In this document: positions 27,720-37,900 of the stretch, piece after piece
Layout: every line of letters starts with the position of its first letter
Position numbering within the stretch: the stretch's first letter is position 1
Assembly: GCF_004912165.1 (NCBI RefSeq)
Contig: NZ_STGV01000001.1
Span: 992,001 to 1,056,000 of the forward strand
Direction: 5' to 3'
DNA from: Peteryoungia ipomoeae
Lineage (GTDB): Bacteria; Pseudomonadota; Alphaproteobacteria; Rhizobiales; Rhizobiaceae
DNA: 64,000 nt
Made by a program: the position numbers and the translations under genes
Notes under the pieces: model-generated
Told to the model about the DNA's origin: nothing
Seen by the model: only the letters and a program-made list of their open reading frames with translations
The model's database searches: none

Positions 27720-28904
27720 ATGTCTGAGGTGCAATGCAGGCCGAACGGCGATCGCGAGGATATCCACTGGTATTCGCTGATCGCCGCCATTTCCGCCATT
27801 TCCGCTGTCGGCATCGCAATTGGTCTCGGGCTCCCCCTGCTCAGCATCATTCTTGAGAAGCGCGGGATTTCGTCGACGCTGATCGGATTGAACTCGGCGA
27901 TGGCCGGCATCGCGGCGATGGTCGCGGCCCCTTTGACCACGAAGATCGCACATCGCTTCGGTGTCGCAAACACCATGCTCTGGGCCGTGCTCCTGTCCGC
28001 CTTGAGTGGTGTCGGCTTTTACTACGCCACGCAGTTCTGGATGTGGTTTCCGCTCCGGATCGTGTTCCACGGGGCGACAACCACACTCTTTGTGCTCTCC
28101 GAGTTCTGGATCAATGCGGCAGCCCCGTCCCGGCGACGCGGGCTTGTGATGGGCATCTATGCGACGGTCCTTGCTGTCGGCTTTGCCTGCGGCCCCCTGC
28201 TCTTCTCCGCGCTTGGCAGCGAGGGACTGCTGCCCTTTGCCGTTGGCGCCATCGCCATCCTCGCAGCGGCCATTCCGATCTACATAGCACGCAAGGAGAG
28301 CCCCGTTCTCGATGAGAAGCCGGAACAGCATTTTTTGCGCTACATCTTCCTCGTCCCGACAGCGACGGTTGCGGTCTTCGTGTTCGGCGCGGTCGAGGCC
28401 GGCGGCCTGTCGCTGTTTCCGATCTACGCCACCCGCAGCGGCTTCACGGAAAGCCAGGCGGCGCTCCTGCTGACCGTCATGGGCATCGGCAACATGGTGT
28501 TCCAGATCCCGCTCGGACTTCTCTCCGACAAAATGCGGGACCGGCGGCTGCTTCTATCCATTCTGTCGATCATCGGCCTCACTGGCTCGGTGCTTTTGCC
28601 CTGGCTTTCCGAAAACTGGGTGCTGATGGCGGTGGTGCTGTTGTTCTGGGGCGGAAGCGTCTCCGGTCTCTACACGGTCGGTCTCAGCCATCTCGGCTCG
28701 CGACTCACCGGTGCGGACCTCGCAGCCGCCAATGCGGCCTTCATCTTCTGCTACGCCGTGGGCACGGTCGCGGGTCCCCAAGCCATTGGTGCGGCCATCG
28801 ATATTACCGGCAATGATGGATTTGCCTGGGCTATTGCGGGATTCTTCGCGCTCTATGTAGTTCTTTCCCTGGCGCGGCTGCTTTTTAACCCGAAACGCAC
28901 TTGA
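27720..28904 (+). CDS. Major facilitator superfamily transporter
   Basis: A 394-residue protein with about 12 hydrophobic segments and the layout of MFS transporters of the YcaD/sugar-efflux type. A degenerate motif A in loop 2-3 reads TTKIAHRFGVANTM, and the equivalent in the second half reads GLLSDKMRDRRLLL. The substrate cannot be told. It stands alone on the + strand, with the stop codon lying within the -35 region of the rpmG promoter. Confidence 0.9.
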   Translation: MSEVQCRPNGDREDIHWYSLIAAISAISAVGIAIGLGLPLLSIILEKRGISSTLIGLNSAMAGIAAMVAAPLTTKIAHRFGVANTMLWAVLLSALSGVGFYYATQFWMWFPLRIVFHGATTTLFVLSEFWINAAAPSRRRGLVMGIYATVLAVGFACGPLLFSALGSEGLLPFAVGAIAILAAAIPIYIARKESPVLDEKPEQHFLRYIFLVPTATVAVFVFGAVEAGGLSLFPIYATRSGFTESQAALLLTVMGIGNMVFQIPLGLLSDKMRDRRLLLSILSIIGLTGSVLLPWLSENWVLMAVVLLFWGGSVSGLYTVGLSHLGSRLTGADLAAANAAFIFCYAVGTVAGPQAIGAAIDITGNDGFAWAIAGFFALYVVLSLARLLFNPKRT

Positions 28905-28928
28905 CTTTTCGGGCGCGATTTGTAGTTT
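28900..28928 (+). promoter_or_regulatory. Predicted rpmG promoter
   Basis: CTTGAC (28900-28905), a 17-base spacer and TAGTTT (28923-28928). The -35 is an exact alphaproteobacterial consensus and overlaps the stop codon of the MFS gene. About 60 bases of leader remain before rpmG. Confidence 0.65.
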
Positions 28929-28994
28929 CGCGCCAGATTTGCCGTGGGCCTCGTTCGGTCGTCCACGGCTTCGTTTATTAGAGGCAGGACGACC

Positions 28995-29162
28995 ATGGCC
29001 AAGGCTACAACCATTAAAATCAAGCTTCTGTCGACGGCCGACACGGGTTTCTTCTACGTAACCACGAAGAACAGCCGTACGATGACGGAAAAGATGACGA
29101 AGACCAAGTATGACCCGGTTGCTCGCAAGCACGTCGAGTTCAAGGAAACGAAGATCAAGTAA
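28995..29162 (+). CDS. rpmG: 50S ribosomal protein L33
   Basis: L33 is a small protein of the large ribosomal subunit, near the E site. The 55-residue product matches the family ([48 protein letters not shown]). It lacks the Cys-x2-Cys pairs, so it is the zinc-free form. GGCAGGAC precedes the ATG. It has its own promoter and its own terminator. Confidence 0.97.
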   Translation: MAKATTIKIKLLSTADTGFFYVTTKNSRTMTEKMTKTKYDPVARKHVEFKETKIK

Positions 29163-29194
29163 GATCTTCATTCCGACTTGGATGAATAAAGAGC

Positions 29195-29217
29195 GCGCCT
29201 TCCGGGCGCGTTTTTTA
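29195..29217 (+). terminator. Intrinsic terminator of rpmG
   Basis: CGCGCC and GGCGCG form a 6-bp GC stem with a 5-base loop, followed at once by six T residues. It is 32 bases after the rpmG stop. Confidence 0.9.
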
Positions 29218-29257
29218 TTGCCCTCGCGTGCGCCACCCCTCTCCGTCATGAAGGCAC

Positions 29258-29288
29258 AAAAAAACCGGCTCCCCGAAGGGAGCCGGTT
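29258..29288 (-). terminator. Intrinsic terminator of the rpmG-pleD small RNA
   Basis: On the minus strand AACCGGCTCCC and GGGAGCCGGTT pair perfectly around the tetraloop TTCG, followed by a run of seven T residues. The T-run is only on this side, which fixes the direction of transcription. Confidence 0.9.
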
Positions 29289-29362
29289 CAAATAGGGGGT
29301 CGGTCGGTGCAAGACACGGCACGAGGAACCGCTAATCGCCAAACACCAACCGACCGACCCCA
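29258..29362 (-). ncRNA. Candidate trans-acting small RNA (structured core; 5' end unknown)
   Basis: On the minus strand a 13-bp perfect inverted repeat (GGGGTCGGTCGGT-type, 29349-29361 pairing with 29296-29308) encloses 40 bases. It is followed by an 11-bp terminator stem with a UUCG tetraloop and seven U residues ending at 29258. No minus-strand protein gene precedes this terminator, so it ends a separate transcript. The position between rpmG and pleD agrees with my memory of the rhizobial sRNA family alpha-r9, but I cannot check that. The start is unmarked; a transcript of roughly 105-170 bases is likely. Confidence 0.72.
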
Positions 29363-29919
29363 CGACCCAGGAGATGCGGCGGACCTGAGCATCATGGGGT
29401 ATGCACTGCCTCCACGCGAGGCGTTCTGTGATGACGAGAAGGTCTCTCAAACCGAGACAAAAATCAACACTTTATTAACCGGCCGGGCCTTCGACGTTCC
29501 GATATGGTTAAATTCTGCAGTCCCCAGCCCATCGCACCAGCAGAGCGGGAGTTTAGCCTTCGGCTGCCAATTCAATATATTTTCGACGAGGATAGTACTG
29601 CATCAAGCGACCGCTCAGGTCTGTCAATTAAACAGCAGAGGTCACAGCCCTCCACCAGAATACGGATCACGATCACCTTTATGGGTTGATTGGTGAGTAT
29701 GGACAATACTGCACGTAAACGTCACGCCGCCTGGACAGGATGCTCGTATATCTTGTGTTTTTTTGAGAGAGTTGGAGGACGTGAGCCAGCTTGGCTCAAA
29801 TTGCATTAGCTGCAATTGTTCCAACATAAGGAAGCGGCCATTGCGTTTTTGGCTGTGGATTACTCGGATAATGCGAGCCTGCGGGGAAAATACAACTCAC
29901 CGAATATGGGGAGGCAAGA

Positions 29920-31293
29920 TCAGGCCGCCGAGGCCACGACGCGATTGCGTCCCTGATTCTTGGCTTCATACAGCGCAAGGTCAGCCTGCTTGAGCAACTG
30001 CTCTGGCGTGACGATCCCGGGCCCGAGCGTCGCAATCCCGATCGACGCCGTCAACATCAGCGGTGACTCGCCCGCACGCAACTGGAAGGGGCGAGCCTCG
30101 ATCATGCCGCGCAGGCGTTCAGCGACGGCCTGCGCAACCGCCGCCGTGGTATCGGGCATCACGACGACAAATTCCTCGCCACCGTAGCGGCACGCCAAAT
30201 CTGCGCCACGCACCGTGCTGCGAATTCGGCCGGAAAACTCTTTCAGCACCTCATCACCGGCATCGTGGCCGTAGCGGTCGTTCACCTGCTTGAAGCGGTC
30301 GATATCCGTGATGCAGATCGTCAAGGGCTTGCCACGGGCCATGGCTCGGGCAAACAGCGTTTGAAGATGCGTATCGAGATAACGGCGGTTATGGAGGCCG
30401 GTCAGTCCATCCGTCACCGCCAGTTCGATCGTCTGGCGAACGCTGTTGCGCAGGCGGTCGTTGTAGCGCTTGCGGCGGATCTGCGTCAGCGTTCGCGCCA
30501 CCAGCTCATTCGGGTCCACCGGGCGAACGATGTAATCATTGACACCGAGATCGAGCGCCCGGATGATCATGGCCTCGTCGCCCTGCTCCGTCACCAACAG
30601 CACAGGCAGCATGCGCGTCCGCTCCAGCGAGCGCAATTGCGAGCAGAGACGCAAGGGATCGTAATCTTCCAGATTGCCGTTGACGATGACCAGATCGAAG
30701 GCGTTCTCGGCAGCATCAAACACGGCGGCCTGCGGGTCGGACGTCGCCTTGACATCGGCAATCGGCTTCAGCGTCTTGATGATGCGCTCCTGGGACGTGG
30801 CCCTGCCGTCGACCAGCAGCACTTGCGCCTGGTCTTCGATACGGCCCTCCTGAAGCCTTAAGGGATCCTGCAGTTCCGCGACTAGGCCGGGCTGGGAGCG
30901 GATACGCAGCTCATCGCTGAGCGTCTTCAGCCGGACCAGGCTTTTTACCCTGGACACCAGCTGCAGGTCATTCACGGGTTTTGTCAGAAAGTCGTCCGCG
31001 CCAACCTTCAAACCGCGGACGCGATCCGATGGCTGATCGAGCGCGGTGACCATGACAACGGGTATATGGGCGGTGCGCGGATTGGATTTCAGCCTCTCGC
31101 AGACCTCGAAACCATCCATGCCAGGCATCATGATATCGAGGAGAACGACATCCACCTGGGTCTGGTCGCAAATATCAAGCGCGTCATGACCATTGGCCGC
31201 CGTCAGCACTTCGAAATACTCGGCGATCAGCCGGGCTTCGAGCAGCTTGACGTTGGCGGGTATGTCATCGACGACGAGAATGCGCGCTGTCAT
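29920..31293 (-). CDS. pleD: Cell-cycle response regulator / diguanylate cyclase PleD
   Basis: PleD makes cyclic di-GMP when phosphorylated and steers polar development in the Caulobacter-type cell cycle. The 457-residue protein has REC1 with phospho-acceptor D53 (VLLDIMMPG) and a second, degenerate REC (about 155-275, with LVIVNGNLEDYD). The GGDEF domain has the active-site sequence YGGEEF and an RxxD inhibitory site five residues upstream (RGAD). Length and domain order match PleD exactly. It lies 12 bases after divK on the same strand. Confidence 0.97.
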   Translation of the reverse strand: MTARILVVDDIPANVKLLEARLIAEYFEVLTAANGHDALDICDQTQVDVVLLDIMMPGMDGFEVCERLKSNPRTAHIPVVMVTALDQPSDRVRGLKVGADDFLTKPVNDLQLVSRVKSLVRLKTLSDELRIRSQPGLVAELQDPLRLQEGRIEDQAQVLLVDGRATSQERIIKTLKPIADVKATSDPQAAVFDAAENAFDLVIVNGNLEDYDPLRLCSQLRSLERTRMLPVLLVTEQGDEAMIIRALDLGVNDYIVRPVDPNELVARTLTQIRRKRYNDRLRNSVRQTIELAVTDGLTGLHNRRYLDTHLQTLFARAMARGKPLTICITDIDRFKQVNDRYGHDAGDEVLKEFSGRIRSTVRGADLACRYGGEEFVVVMPDTTAAVAQAVAERLRGMIEARPFQLRAGESPLMLTASIGIATLGPGIVTPEQLLKQADLALYEAKNQGRNRVVASAA

Positions 31294-31305
31294 GGCCTCT
31301 CGTCC

Positions 31306-31677
31306 TCACGCATCGCCGAGATAGGTCTTGATGGTCTCGATGAATTTCGGCACTGAAATGGGCTTTGACACATAGGCTTCGCATCCGCCCTGGCGAATTC
31401 GCTCTTCATCGCCCTTCATCGCGAAGGCCGTAACCGCGATCACCGGAATCACATGCAGATCCGGGTCGTCCTTCAACCACTTGGTGACCTCAAGACCAGA
31501 GACTTCCGGCAACTGAATATCCATGAGGATCAGATCAGGTTGATGCCGGCGCGCCAGATCAAGCGCCTCCATTCCATTGCGGGTCTGCACCGTTTCATAG
31601 CCGGACGCCTCGATAAGATCGCGGAAGAGCTTCATGTTCAGCTCGTTGTCTTCGACAATCATTACCTTTTTCGGCAT
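31306..31677 (-). CDS. divK: Single-domain response regulator DivK
   Basis: DivK is the phosphorylated signal that controls the DivL-CckA-CtrA pathway. The 123-residue protein is a bare receiver domain: acidic pair E9-D10 ([10 protein letters not shown]), phospho-acceptor D53 ([10 protein letters not shown]), the switch TAFAMKGDE and the KPI lysine. The ATG at 31675-31677 is preferred over one ten codons upstream because it has AAGGAT nearby and gives the standard start [12 protein letters not shown]. The divK-pleD pair is conserved across alphaproteobacteria. Confidence 0.96.
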   Translation of the reverse strand: MPKKVMIVEDNELNMKLFRDLIEASGYETVQTRNGMEALDLARRHQPDLILMDIQLPEVSGLEVTKWLKDDPDLHVIPVIAVTAFAMKGDEERIRQGGCEAYVSKPISVPKFIETIKTYLGDA

Positions 31678-31814
31678 GCACCCGATCCTTGATCCCGTGC
31701 CGGACAATCATCCTGATGGCCCACCATTGCACGAGTTACGTCTTCCGTCGCGCCATAGGCTAATGCTATTTGGTTTCGAAATCGGAAATGTGGTAGATCC
31801 AGCGGAAAGACTTT

Positions 31815-32108
31815 ATGAAAAACCCACCAATTCAAGCGGATCCCGAATCAAACGCAATCGCGGTGCTGGGATGGCTGGCGCAGGAGCCGGAAATGCTGGC
31901 GCGATTCCTGGCACTGACCGGCGTGCAACCTTCGGAAATGCGCTCGGCCGCCAGCGATCCCGGCTTTCTCGGCGCCATGCTGGATTTTATCCTGCAACAT
32001 GAACCGACCCTCATGGCGTTCTGTTCGGCAACAGAAACCCAGCCGGAAGCCGTTGCGGCTGCCTATTACCACTATGTGCGACCTGGCCTCGACTCCGGCC
32101 AATTCTGA
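31815..32108 (+). CDS. DUF3572 family protein
   Basis: A 97-residue helical protein of the DUF3572 family. The conserved core is ALAVLGWLA-like ([20 protein letters not shown]), then [25 protein letters not shown] and [15 protein letters not shown]. Function unknown. It is divergent from divK and lies 92 bases upstream of dinB, an order usual in rhizobia. Confidence 0.9.
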   Translation: MKNPPIQADPESNAIAVLGWLAQEPEMLARFLALTGVQPSEMRSAASDPGFLGAMLDFILQHEPTLMAFCSATETQPEAVAAAYYHYVRPGLDSGQF

Positions 32109-32144
32109 CATCTTCCGGGACAGGCAGCGAATGTCCGTGCGGCA

Positions 32145-32173
32145 CTTGCCAAGCCTTTCCGTGCACCCTATGG
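32145..32173 (+). promoter_or_regulatory. Predicted dinB promoter
   Basis: CTTGCC (32145-32150), a 17-base spacer, and CTATGG (32168-32173). Both halves are close to the alphaproteobacterial consensus. The start point would fall near 32180, directly at the LexA box. Confidence 0.6.
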
Positions 32174-32180
32174 TGCAAAT

Positions 32181-32195
32181 GTTCAACCTTTGTTC
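32181..32195 (+). promoter_or_regulatory. LexA (SOS) box of dinB, GTTC-N7-GTTC
   Basis: GTTCAACCTTTGTTC is an exact match to the alphaproteobacterial LexA operator. It sits just downstream of the predicted start of transcription and 5 bases before the dinB ATG, where bound LexA would block initiation. The ATG has no evident ribosome site, probably because the operator occupies that place. Confidence 0.75.
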
Positions 32196-32200
32196 CGCCG

Positions 32201-33484
32201 ATGTCCAGCGTTCACCACGACCATCCGGGCTTCTGTCGCGATTGCCTTGCCGGTCAACCGGAGGGGCAGCGGCGTTGCCGTGCTTGCGGAAGCCCGCGCC
32301 TGATCTACCATCCGGAACTCCACCAGCTGACGCTTGCGCATATCGATTGCGACGCCTTCTACGCCTCTGTCGAGAAGCGCGACAATCCTGATCTCATCGA
32401 CAAACCGGTCATCATCGGCGGCGGAAAACGGGGTGTGGTTTCCACCGCTTGCTATGTCGCCCGCATCCACGGCGTGCGCTCTGCCATGCCGATGTTCAAG
32501 GCGCTGGAGGCCTGTCCGCACGCGGTCGTCATTCGGCCGGACATGGAAAAATACGTGCGGGTCGGGCGAGAGATCAGGACACTGATGGAAGAGCTCACGC
32601 CTCTGGTGCAGCCAATCTCGATTGATGAGGCGTTTCTTGAGCTGAAGGGAACGGAACTCTTGCACCACGATCCGCCGTCTCGCGTTCTCGCCCGATTTGC
32701 CAAGCGCGTGGAAACAGAAATCGGCATTACCGTTTCCGTCGGTCTGAGCTATTGCAAATTTCTCGCCAAGGTCGCATCCGATCTGAACAAGCCGCGCGGC
32801 TATTCAGTGATTGGTGAGGCTGAGGCGCAGCACTTCCTGTCGGACAAACCTGTCAGCATGATCTGGGGCGTGGGCAAGGCATTTGAGGCGACGCTCGCAG
32901 CCGATGGTCTAAGGACAATCGGGCAGCTGCAGGCGATTGAGGAAACCGAACTGATGCGCCGCTATGGCAGCATGGGCCAGCGCCTGTCGCGGCTGTCCCG
33001 CGGCATTGATGAGCGCAGCGTGCACCTCAACGAAGCCGCGAAAAGCGTGTCTGCGGAAAACACCTTTTTCGACGATATCAGCGCTATCTCGGAACTGACT
33101 TCGCACCTGCGCGCCCTGTCCGAAAAGGTCGCCTGGCGCCTGAAGCGACATGGCATTGCCGGACAGACCGTGGTGTTGAAGCTGAAGACCAAGGATTTCA
33201 AGACGAGAACGCGCAACAAGCGACTGGATGACCCGACCCAGCTCGCAGACCGCATCTTTCGTGTCGGCCTCTCCCTGCTGGAAAAGGAAGCCGATGGCAC
33301 ACACTATCGCCTGATCGGCATCGGCGTTACCGACCTCAAGGATCCCTCGACCGCAGACCCCGGTGACCTTGTTGATCCGCAGGCGGCACGGCGGGCGGCG
33401 GCCGAGGCGGCGATGGACTCGTTGCGGCACAAATTCGGCAAGAGCACCGTCCAGACGGGCTACACGTTCACGCCGAAGCGGTGA
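32201..33484 (+). CDS. dinB: DNA polymerase IV with N-terminal zinc ribbon
   Basis: Pol IV is an error-prone Y-family polymerase that bypasses DNA lesions. The 427-residue protein has the Y-family core: [17 protein letters not shown] with D49 and D51, then SIDEAFLEL (catalytic D-E), then [20 protein letters not shown], and the little-finger domain to the end. Residues 10-30 form an extra Cys4 module (C12, C15, C26, C29) ahead of the core, seen in rhizobial DinB and absent from E. coli. An exact LexA box precedes it, so SOS control is likely. Confidence 0.95.
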   Translation: MSSVHHDHPGFCRDCLAGQPEGQRRCRACGSPRLIYHPELHQLTLAHIDCDAFYASVEKRDNPDLIDKPVIIGGGKRGVVSTACYVARIHGVRSAMPMFKALEACPHAVVIRPDMEKYVRVGREIRTLMEELTPLVQPISIDEAFLELKGTELLHHDPPSRVLARFAKRVETEIGITVSVGLSYCKFLAKVASDLNKPRGYSVIGEAEAQHFLSDKPVSMIWGVGKAFEATLAADGLRTIGQLQAIEETELMRRYGSMGQRLSRLSRGIDERSVHLNEAAKSVSAENTFFDDISAISELTSHLRALSEKVAWRLKRHGIAGQTVVLKLKTKDFKTRTRNKRLDDPTQLADRIFRVGLSLLEKEADGTHYRLIGIGVTDLKDPSTADPGDLVDPQAARRAAAEAAMDSLRHKFGKSTVQTGYTFTPKR

Positions 33485-33537
33485 CGCTGGACACATCCGC
33501 TGGCCCCATTTCGGCGAACAAGATCGCAATGATCCGA

Positions 33538-33559
33538 CACAGTGCGCCCCGACACTGTG
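33538..33559 (+). terminator. Possible terminator after dinB
   Basis: CACAGTG-N8-CACTGTG, a 7-bp stem 54 bases after the dinB stop; a short T-rich stretch follows only about 11 bases later, so this is weak. Confidence 0.3.
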
Positions 33560-33720
33560 CTGCGGGAGAAGTTTTCTTAAACTTAAAACATTAGAGTTTT
33601 AGCTGCAAAGCGCATTGGCCATCAATGGCGCATTTGCTGCCCCTATCACGGCCTGCGATGACAATTCTCGCTCCTTGCGGAATAGCGCGCGCGCCGTCGT
33701 TCTTGCATCTGGTGGTTTTC

Positions 33721-34932
33721 ATGTTCAAGCGTCTCCTCCTTGCCTCCGCAGTCTGCCTCTTCATCTCACCCCAATACGCCAAGGCCGCCGACGGGCTGCG
33801 CATTTTCGTATCAAAGGCCGAGCAGACAATGACCGTCTATGATGGCAGCACCCTGATTGCGTCGAGCAAGGTTTCGACCGGCAAACCCGGGCACGAAACG
33901 CCATCCGGCATCTTCTCGATCTTGCAGAAGCGCAAGTACCACGAATCGAACATCTATTCCGATGCGCCGATGCCCTTCATGCAGCGACTCACCTGGTCCG
34001 GGATTGCCCTGCACGAGGGACGGGTTCCGGATTATCCAGCCTCGCACGGCTGCGTGCGCCTGCCAAAGGGCTTCGCCCGGCAACTGTTCGGCATGACGCG
34101 CGGCGGGGTCCATGTCGTGATCAGCGAGGGTTCGATCGCGCCGAGATCGATCACCCACGCCACCTTGTTTACGCGTGCCCCACTGCCCGCCGCGCCTGTT
34201 CCAGCACCGGAACTTCTCTCCGATGCCGGGTCCCTGCCCCAGCTTGCGACGTCGAAAGGTCCGGTCGAAGTTGCGATGAATGCTTCATCGGCAGAAAAGG
34301 CTTCAAACCCAGTCACGACGCTTCGCATGCTGATCACCCGGCGATCGAAGCAGGATCAGATCAAGGATGTTCAGGAGATGCTGACAGAACTCGGCTTTGA
34401 CACCGGTGAAGCGGACGGCGTTCTCGGGCCGAAGACAAAGGCTGCATTGGAAAGTTACCGGGATGCCCATCTGGTGCCGAAGGCATCCGAACCCCTGTCA
34501 GAGGCCCTGCTCGAATCCCTCTATCACATATCCGGCAAGAGCGCGCCGCCTTCCGGAAAGCTCGTCCTGAGGGAAGACCACAAGGAGATCCTGACGGCTG
34601 ATATTGCCATCAAGCAGCCTGAGCGGCCGCTCGGCACCCACCTGTTTCTTGCAGCCGCCACGGGCCGCGCGGATGCAGCTGTCGACTGGCAGGCGGTTTC
34701 TCTTCCGAACGCATTGACGAAACGCCAGGCAGGCCGCCTCGGCATAACATCCCCCGACGAGGCCTCTTCCATTACAGCGGAAGAAGCACTCTCCCGGATG
34801 GAGATCCCCAAGTCTGTGCGCGAGACGATCGAGGCCATGCTGGGCGACGGATCGTCGCTGACGGTGACGGATGACTATTATAGCGCCGAGACCGGAAAGG
34901 GCACCGACTTCATCACCCTGGTGCGGGATTAG
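33721..34932 (+). CDS. Exported L,D-transpeptidase (YkuD) with peptidoglycan-binding domain
   Basis: A 403-residue periplasmic enzyme. Residues 1-23 are a signal peptide (ending PQYAKA). Residues 26-137 are a YkuD domain with the catalytic motif SHGCVRLP (H109, C111) and STGKPGHETPSG upstream. Residues 235-265 form a peptidoglycan-binding repeat (VQEMLTELGFDTGEADGVLGPKTKAAL). L,D-transpeptidases make 3-3 cross-links or attach proteins to peptidoglycan; in Rhizobiales they are many and help polar growth. The ATG at 33721 is chosen because it begins the signal peptide. Its 3' end faces dnaE with 3 bases between. Confidence 0.92.
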   Translation: MFKRLLLASAVCLFISPQYAKAADGLRIFVSKAEQTMTVYDGSTLIASSKVSTGKPGHETPSGIFSILQKRKYHESNIYSDAPMPFMQRLTWSGIALHEGRVPDYPASHGCVRLPKGFARQLFGMTRGGVHVVISEGSIAPRSITHATLFTRAPLPAAPVPAPELLSDAGSLPQLATSKGPVEVAMNASSAEKASNPVTTLRMLITRRSKQDQIKDVQEMLTELGFDTGEADGVLGPKTKAALESYRDAHLVPKASEPLSEALLESLYHISGKSAPPSGKLVLREDHKEILTADIAIKQPERPLGTHLFLAAATGRADAAVDWQAVSLPNALTKRQAGRLGITSPDEASSITAEEALSRMEIPKSVRETIEAMLGDGSSLTVTDDYYSAETGKGTDFITLVRD

Positions 34933-34935
34933 AAC

Positions 34936-37900
34936 TCACACCAACTCCACATCCAGCACGCCCGGCGTCGATCGCATGGCGGCGGCGATTTCGGGGGAGA
35001 TGCGGAAACGTTCGGTGAGTTCGACCTCGATTTCGCGCTGCCCCTCCTCCTTGATCACGATGAAGGAGACCAGTCCATCGCCTCGGGTGTTCAAGTGGGC
35101 AGCGACCGCGCGCAGCGGGCCAGAATCCCGCACATAGACACGCAAGGCCTTCTGCATGCGGATCGACTGCTCCTCAAGGGATTGCGCGGTCTGGATGCGC
35201 AGACCGATCCCTTCCGGTCGCTCCTCGGCCTGGACGGTGATGACGAGCGATTTTCCAGCTTCCAGGAGATCGCGGTACTGGTTGAGGCCTTCTGAAAAGA
35301 GAACTGCCTCATATTGGCCAGAGGCATCCGAGAACGTGACGATGCCCATCTTGTTGCCGGTGCGCGTCTTGCGCTCCTGACGGGAAATCACCGTTCCTGC
35401 GAGCCGTCCTGCCGTCGCCCCCTGCCGCACAGCACCGGAAAAATCTGCAAAATTCTGCACGCGCAGCTTGTCCAGGAGATCGCGGTAGGAATCGAGCGGA
35501 TGGGCGGAGAGATAGAAGCCAAGCACCTGGAACTCCCGCATCAGCTTCTCCGACGGCAGCCAGGGTGCATAAGGCGCAAAGGCAATCTTTTCCGGGCCGG
35601 TTGCACCGCCCGAGCCGAACATGTCAGACTGGCCGCTGACGGCATTTTCCTGGGCACGCTGGGCATAGCCCATGATGCGATCCAGGCTGCCGATGAGCTC
35701 GGCGCGATCGCGTCCGAAACAATCGAAAGCGCCGGCAGCAATCAGGCTTTCGAAGACGCGGCGGTTGACCTGTTTGGGGTCGATCCGCAGGCAGAAATCC
35801 TCAAGGCTCTCGAACGGCGTGTCGCCGCGCACCGATACGATATGCTCGACGGCAGCCTCGCCGACGCCTTTCAGCGCAGCCAGCGCATAATAGATCCGCT
35901 TTGGACCGGTCTGGAAATGACGGAAGGAGGTCTGGACCGACGGCGGAACGATCTCGATCCCGAGACGACCGGCATCCTGGCGAAAATCCACCAGCTTTTC
36001 GGTGTTCGCCATATCGAGGGTCATCGACGCGGCAAGGAATTCGACCGGATAATGCGCCTTCATATAGGCGGTCTGATAGGAGACGATGGCATAGGCCGCC
36101 GCGTGCGACTTGTTGAAGCCATAGTTGGCGAACTTGGCCAGGAGGTCGAAGATGTTGTCGGCCTGGGGCTTGGAGACGCCGTTCTTCACCGCACCGTCAA
36201 CGAAACGGGCACGCTGCTTGTCCATCTCCTCCTTGATCTTCTTACCCATGGCGCGGCGCAGCAGATCCGCCTCACCGAGCGAATAGCCCGAGAGCACCTG
36301 CGCGATCTGCATGACCTGTTCCTGGTAGACGATAACGCCCTGCGTCTCTTTCAGGAGGTAGTCGATGGTCGGATGGATCGACTCGATCTCTTCTTCCCCG
36401 TGCTTGCGGGCATTGTAGACCGGGATGTTTTCCATCGGACCCGGTCGGTAAAGCGCCACAAGCGCGATGATATCTTCGATGCAGTCCGGGCGCATGCCGA
36501 TGAGCGCCTTGCGCATGCCGGCACTTTCCACCTGGAACACGCCGACGGTTTCACCGCGCGACAGCATTTCGTAGGTCAGTTTGTCATCGAGCGGGATGGC
36601 AGCCAGATCAACGCTGACACCGCGCTGTTCCCTTACGAAGTCGACAGCTGTTTTCAGCACGGTCAGGGTTTTCAGGCCGAGGAAGTCGAACTTCACCAAG
36701 CCTGCCTGTTCCACCCATTTCATGTTGAACTGGGTGACCGGCATGTCGGAACGCGGATCGCGATACATTGGCACCAGCTTCGACAGCGGGCGGTCGCCGA
36801 TGACGATGCCCGCAGCGTGGGTCGAGGCGTGGCGGTAAAGCCCTTCGATCTTCTGGGCGATCTCGAGCAGACGCGCCACTACCGGCTCCTCGGCGGCGGC
36901 CTCCTGCAGCTTGGGCTCCTCCTCAATCGCCTTGGAGAGCGGCGTGGGGTTTGCCGGATTGTTGGGAACCAGCTTGCAGATCTTATCGACCTGGCCATAG
37001 GACATTTCGAGCACGCGACCGACGTCGCGCAACGCCGCGCGGGCCTGCAGCGAACCGAAGGTGATGATCTGCCCCACCTGCTCGCGCCCGTATTTGCGCT
37101 GCACGTATCGGATCACCTCTTCGCGCCGCTCTTGGCAGAAGTCGATATCGAAGTCAGGCATCGAGACGCGTTCCGGATTAAGGAAGCGCTCAAACAGCAA
37201 CGAGAACCGCAACGGATCGACATCGGTAATGGTGAGCGCATAGGCAACCAGAGAACCTGCACCTGAACCACGTCCAGGGCCCACCGGAATATCATGTTGC
37301 TTGGCCCATTTGATAAAGTCCGAAACGATCAGGAAGTAGCCAGGGAACTTCATCCGCTCGATGACCGAGAGCTCGAATTCCAGCCGTTCGCGATAGTCCT
37401 TTTCTTCATAACCCGGCGCCATGCCAAGTGCCGCGAGGCGCTGGTCGAGCCCCTCTTCCGCCTGACGGCGAAGCTCAAGGGCCTCTTCCCGCTCGGCCTC
37501 TTCCGGATCGTCACTGCCGCCGGTAAACCGTGGGAGGATGGGCTTGCGCGTATCGAGAACAAAAGAACAGCGACGGGCAATCTCGATCGTATTCTCAAGC
37601 GCTTCCGGCAGATCGGCGAAGACCGCCTGCATTTCCTCGCGGCTTTTCAGATAATGATCCGGGGTCAGGCGGAAGCGGTCGTCATTCGAGACGATGGCAT
37701 TGTGCGCCACCGCCATCAGGGCATCATGGGCATCATAGTCGTTGCGCGAGGGAAAGAAGGCCTCGTTGGTCGCGACAAGCGGCAGATCGTGATCATAGGC
37801 CAGCCGCACGATACGGCTCTCATGCGCGCGATCATAGCGTCCATGGCGCTGCAACTCGACATAGAGCCGGTCACCAAAAAGAGTTTTGAGCGCCAGAAGA

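Larger units (their letters stand above)
29163..29919. other. 757-base intergenic region between rpmG and pleD
   Basis: No protein gene is convincing here. It holds the rpmG terminator and the minus-strand structured RNA (29258-29362) with its own terminator. Near pleD are two inverted repeats, GAGCCA-N3-TGGCTC (29783-29797) and AATTGCA-N5-TGCAATT (29799-29817), which may be operators or an RNA element. The part from 29430 to 29780 is AT-richer than its surroundings and shows nothing I can name. Confidence 0.6.

Noticed and set aside
29496..29510. GTTC-N7-GTTA, a near match to the LexA box
   Set aside because: One mismatch and no gene or promoter at the right distance.
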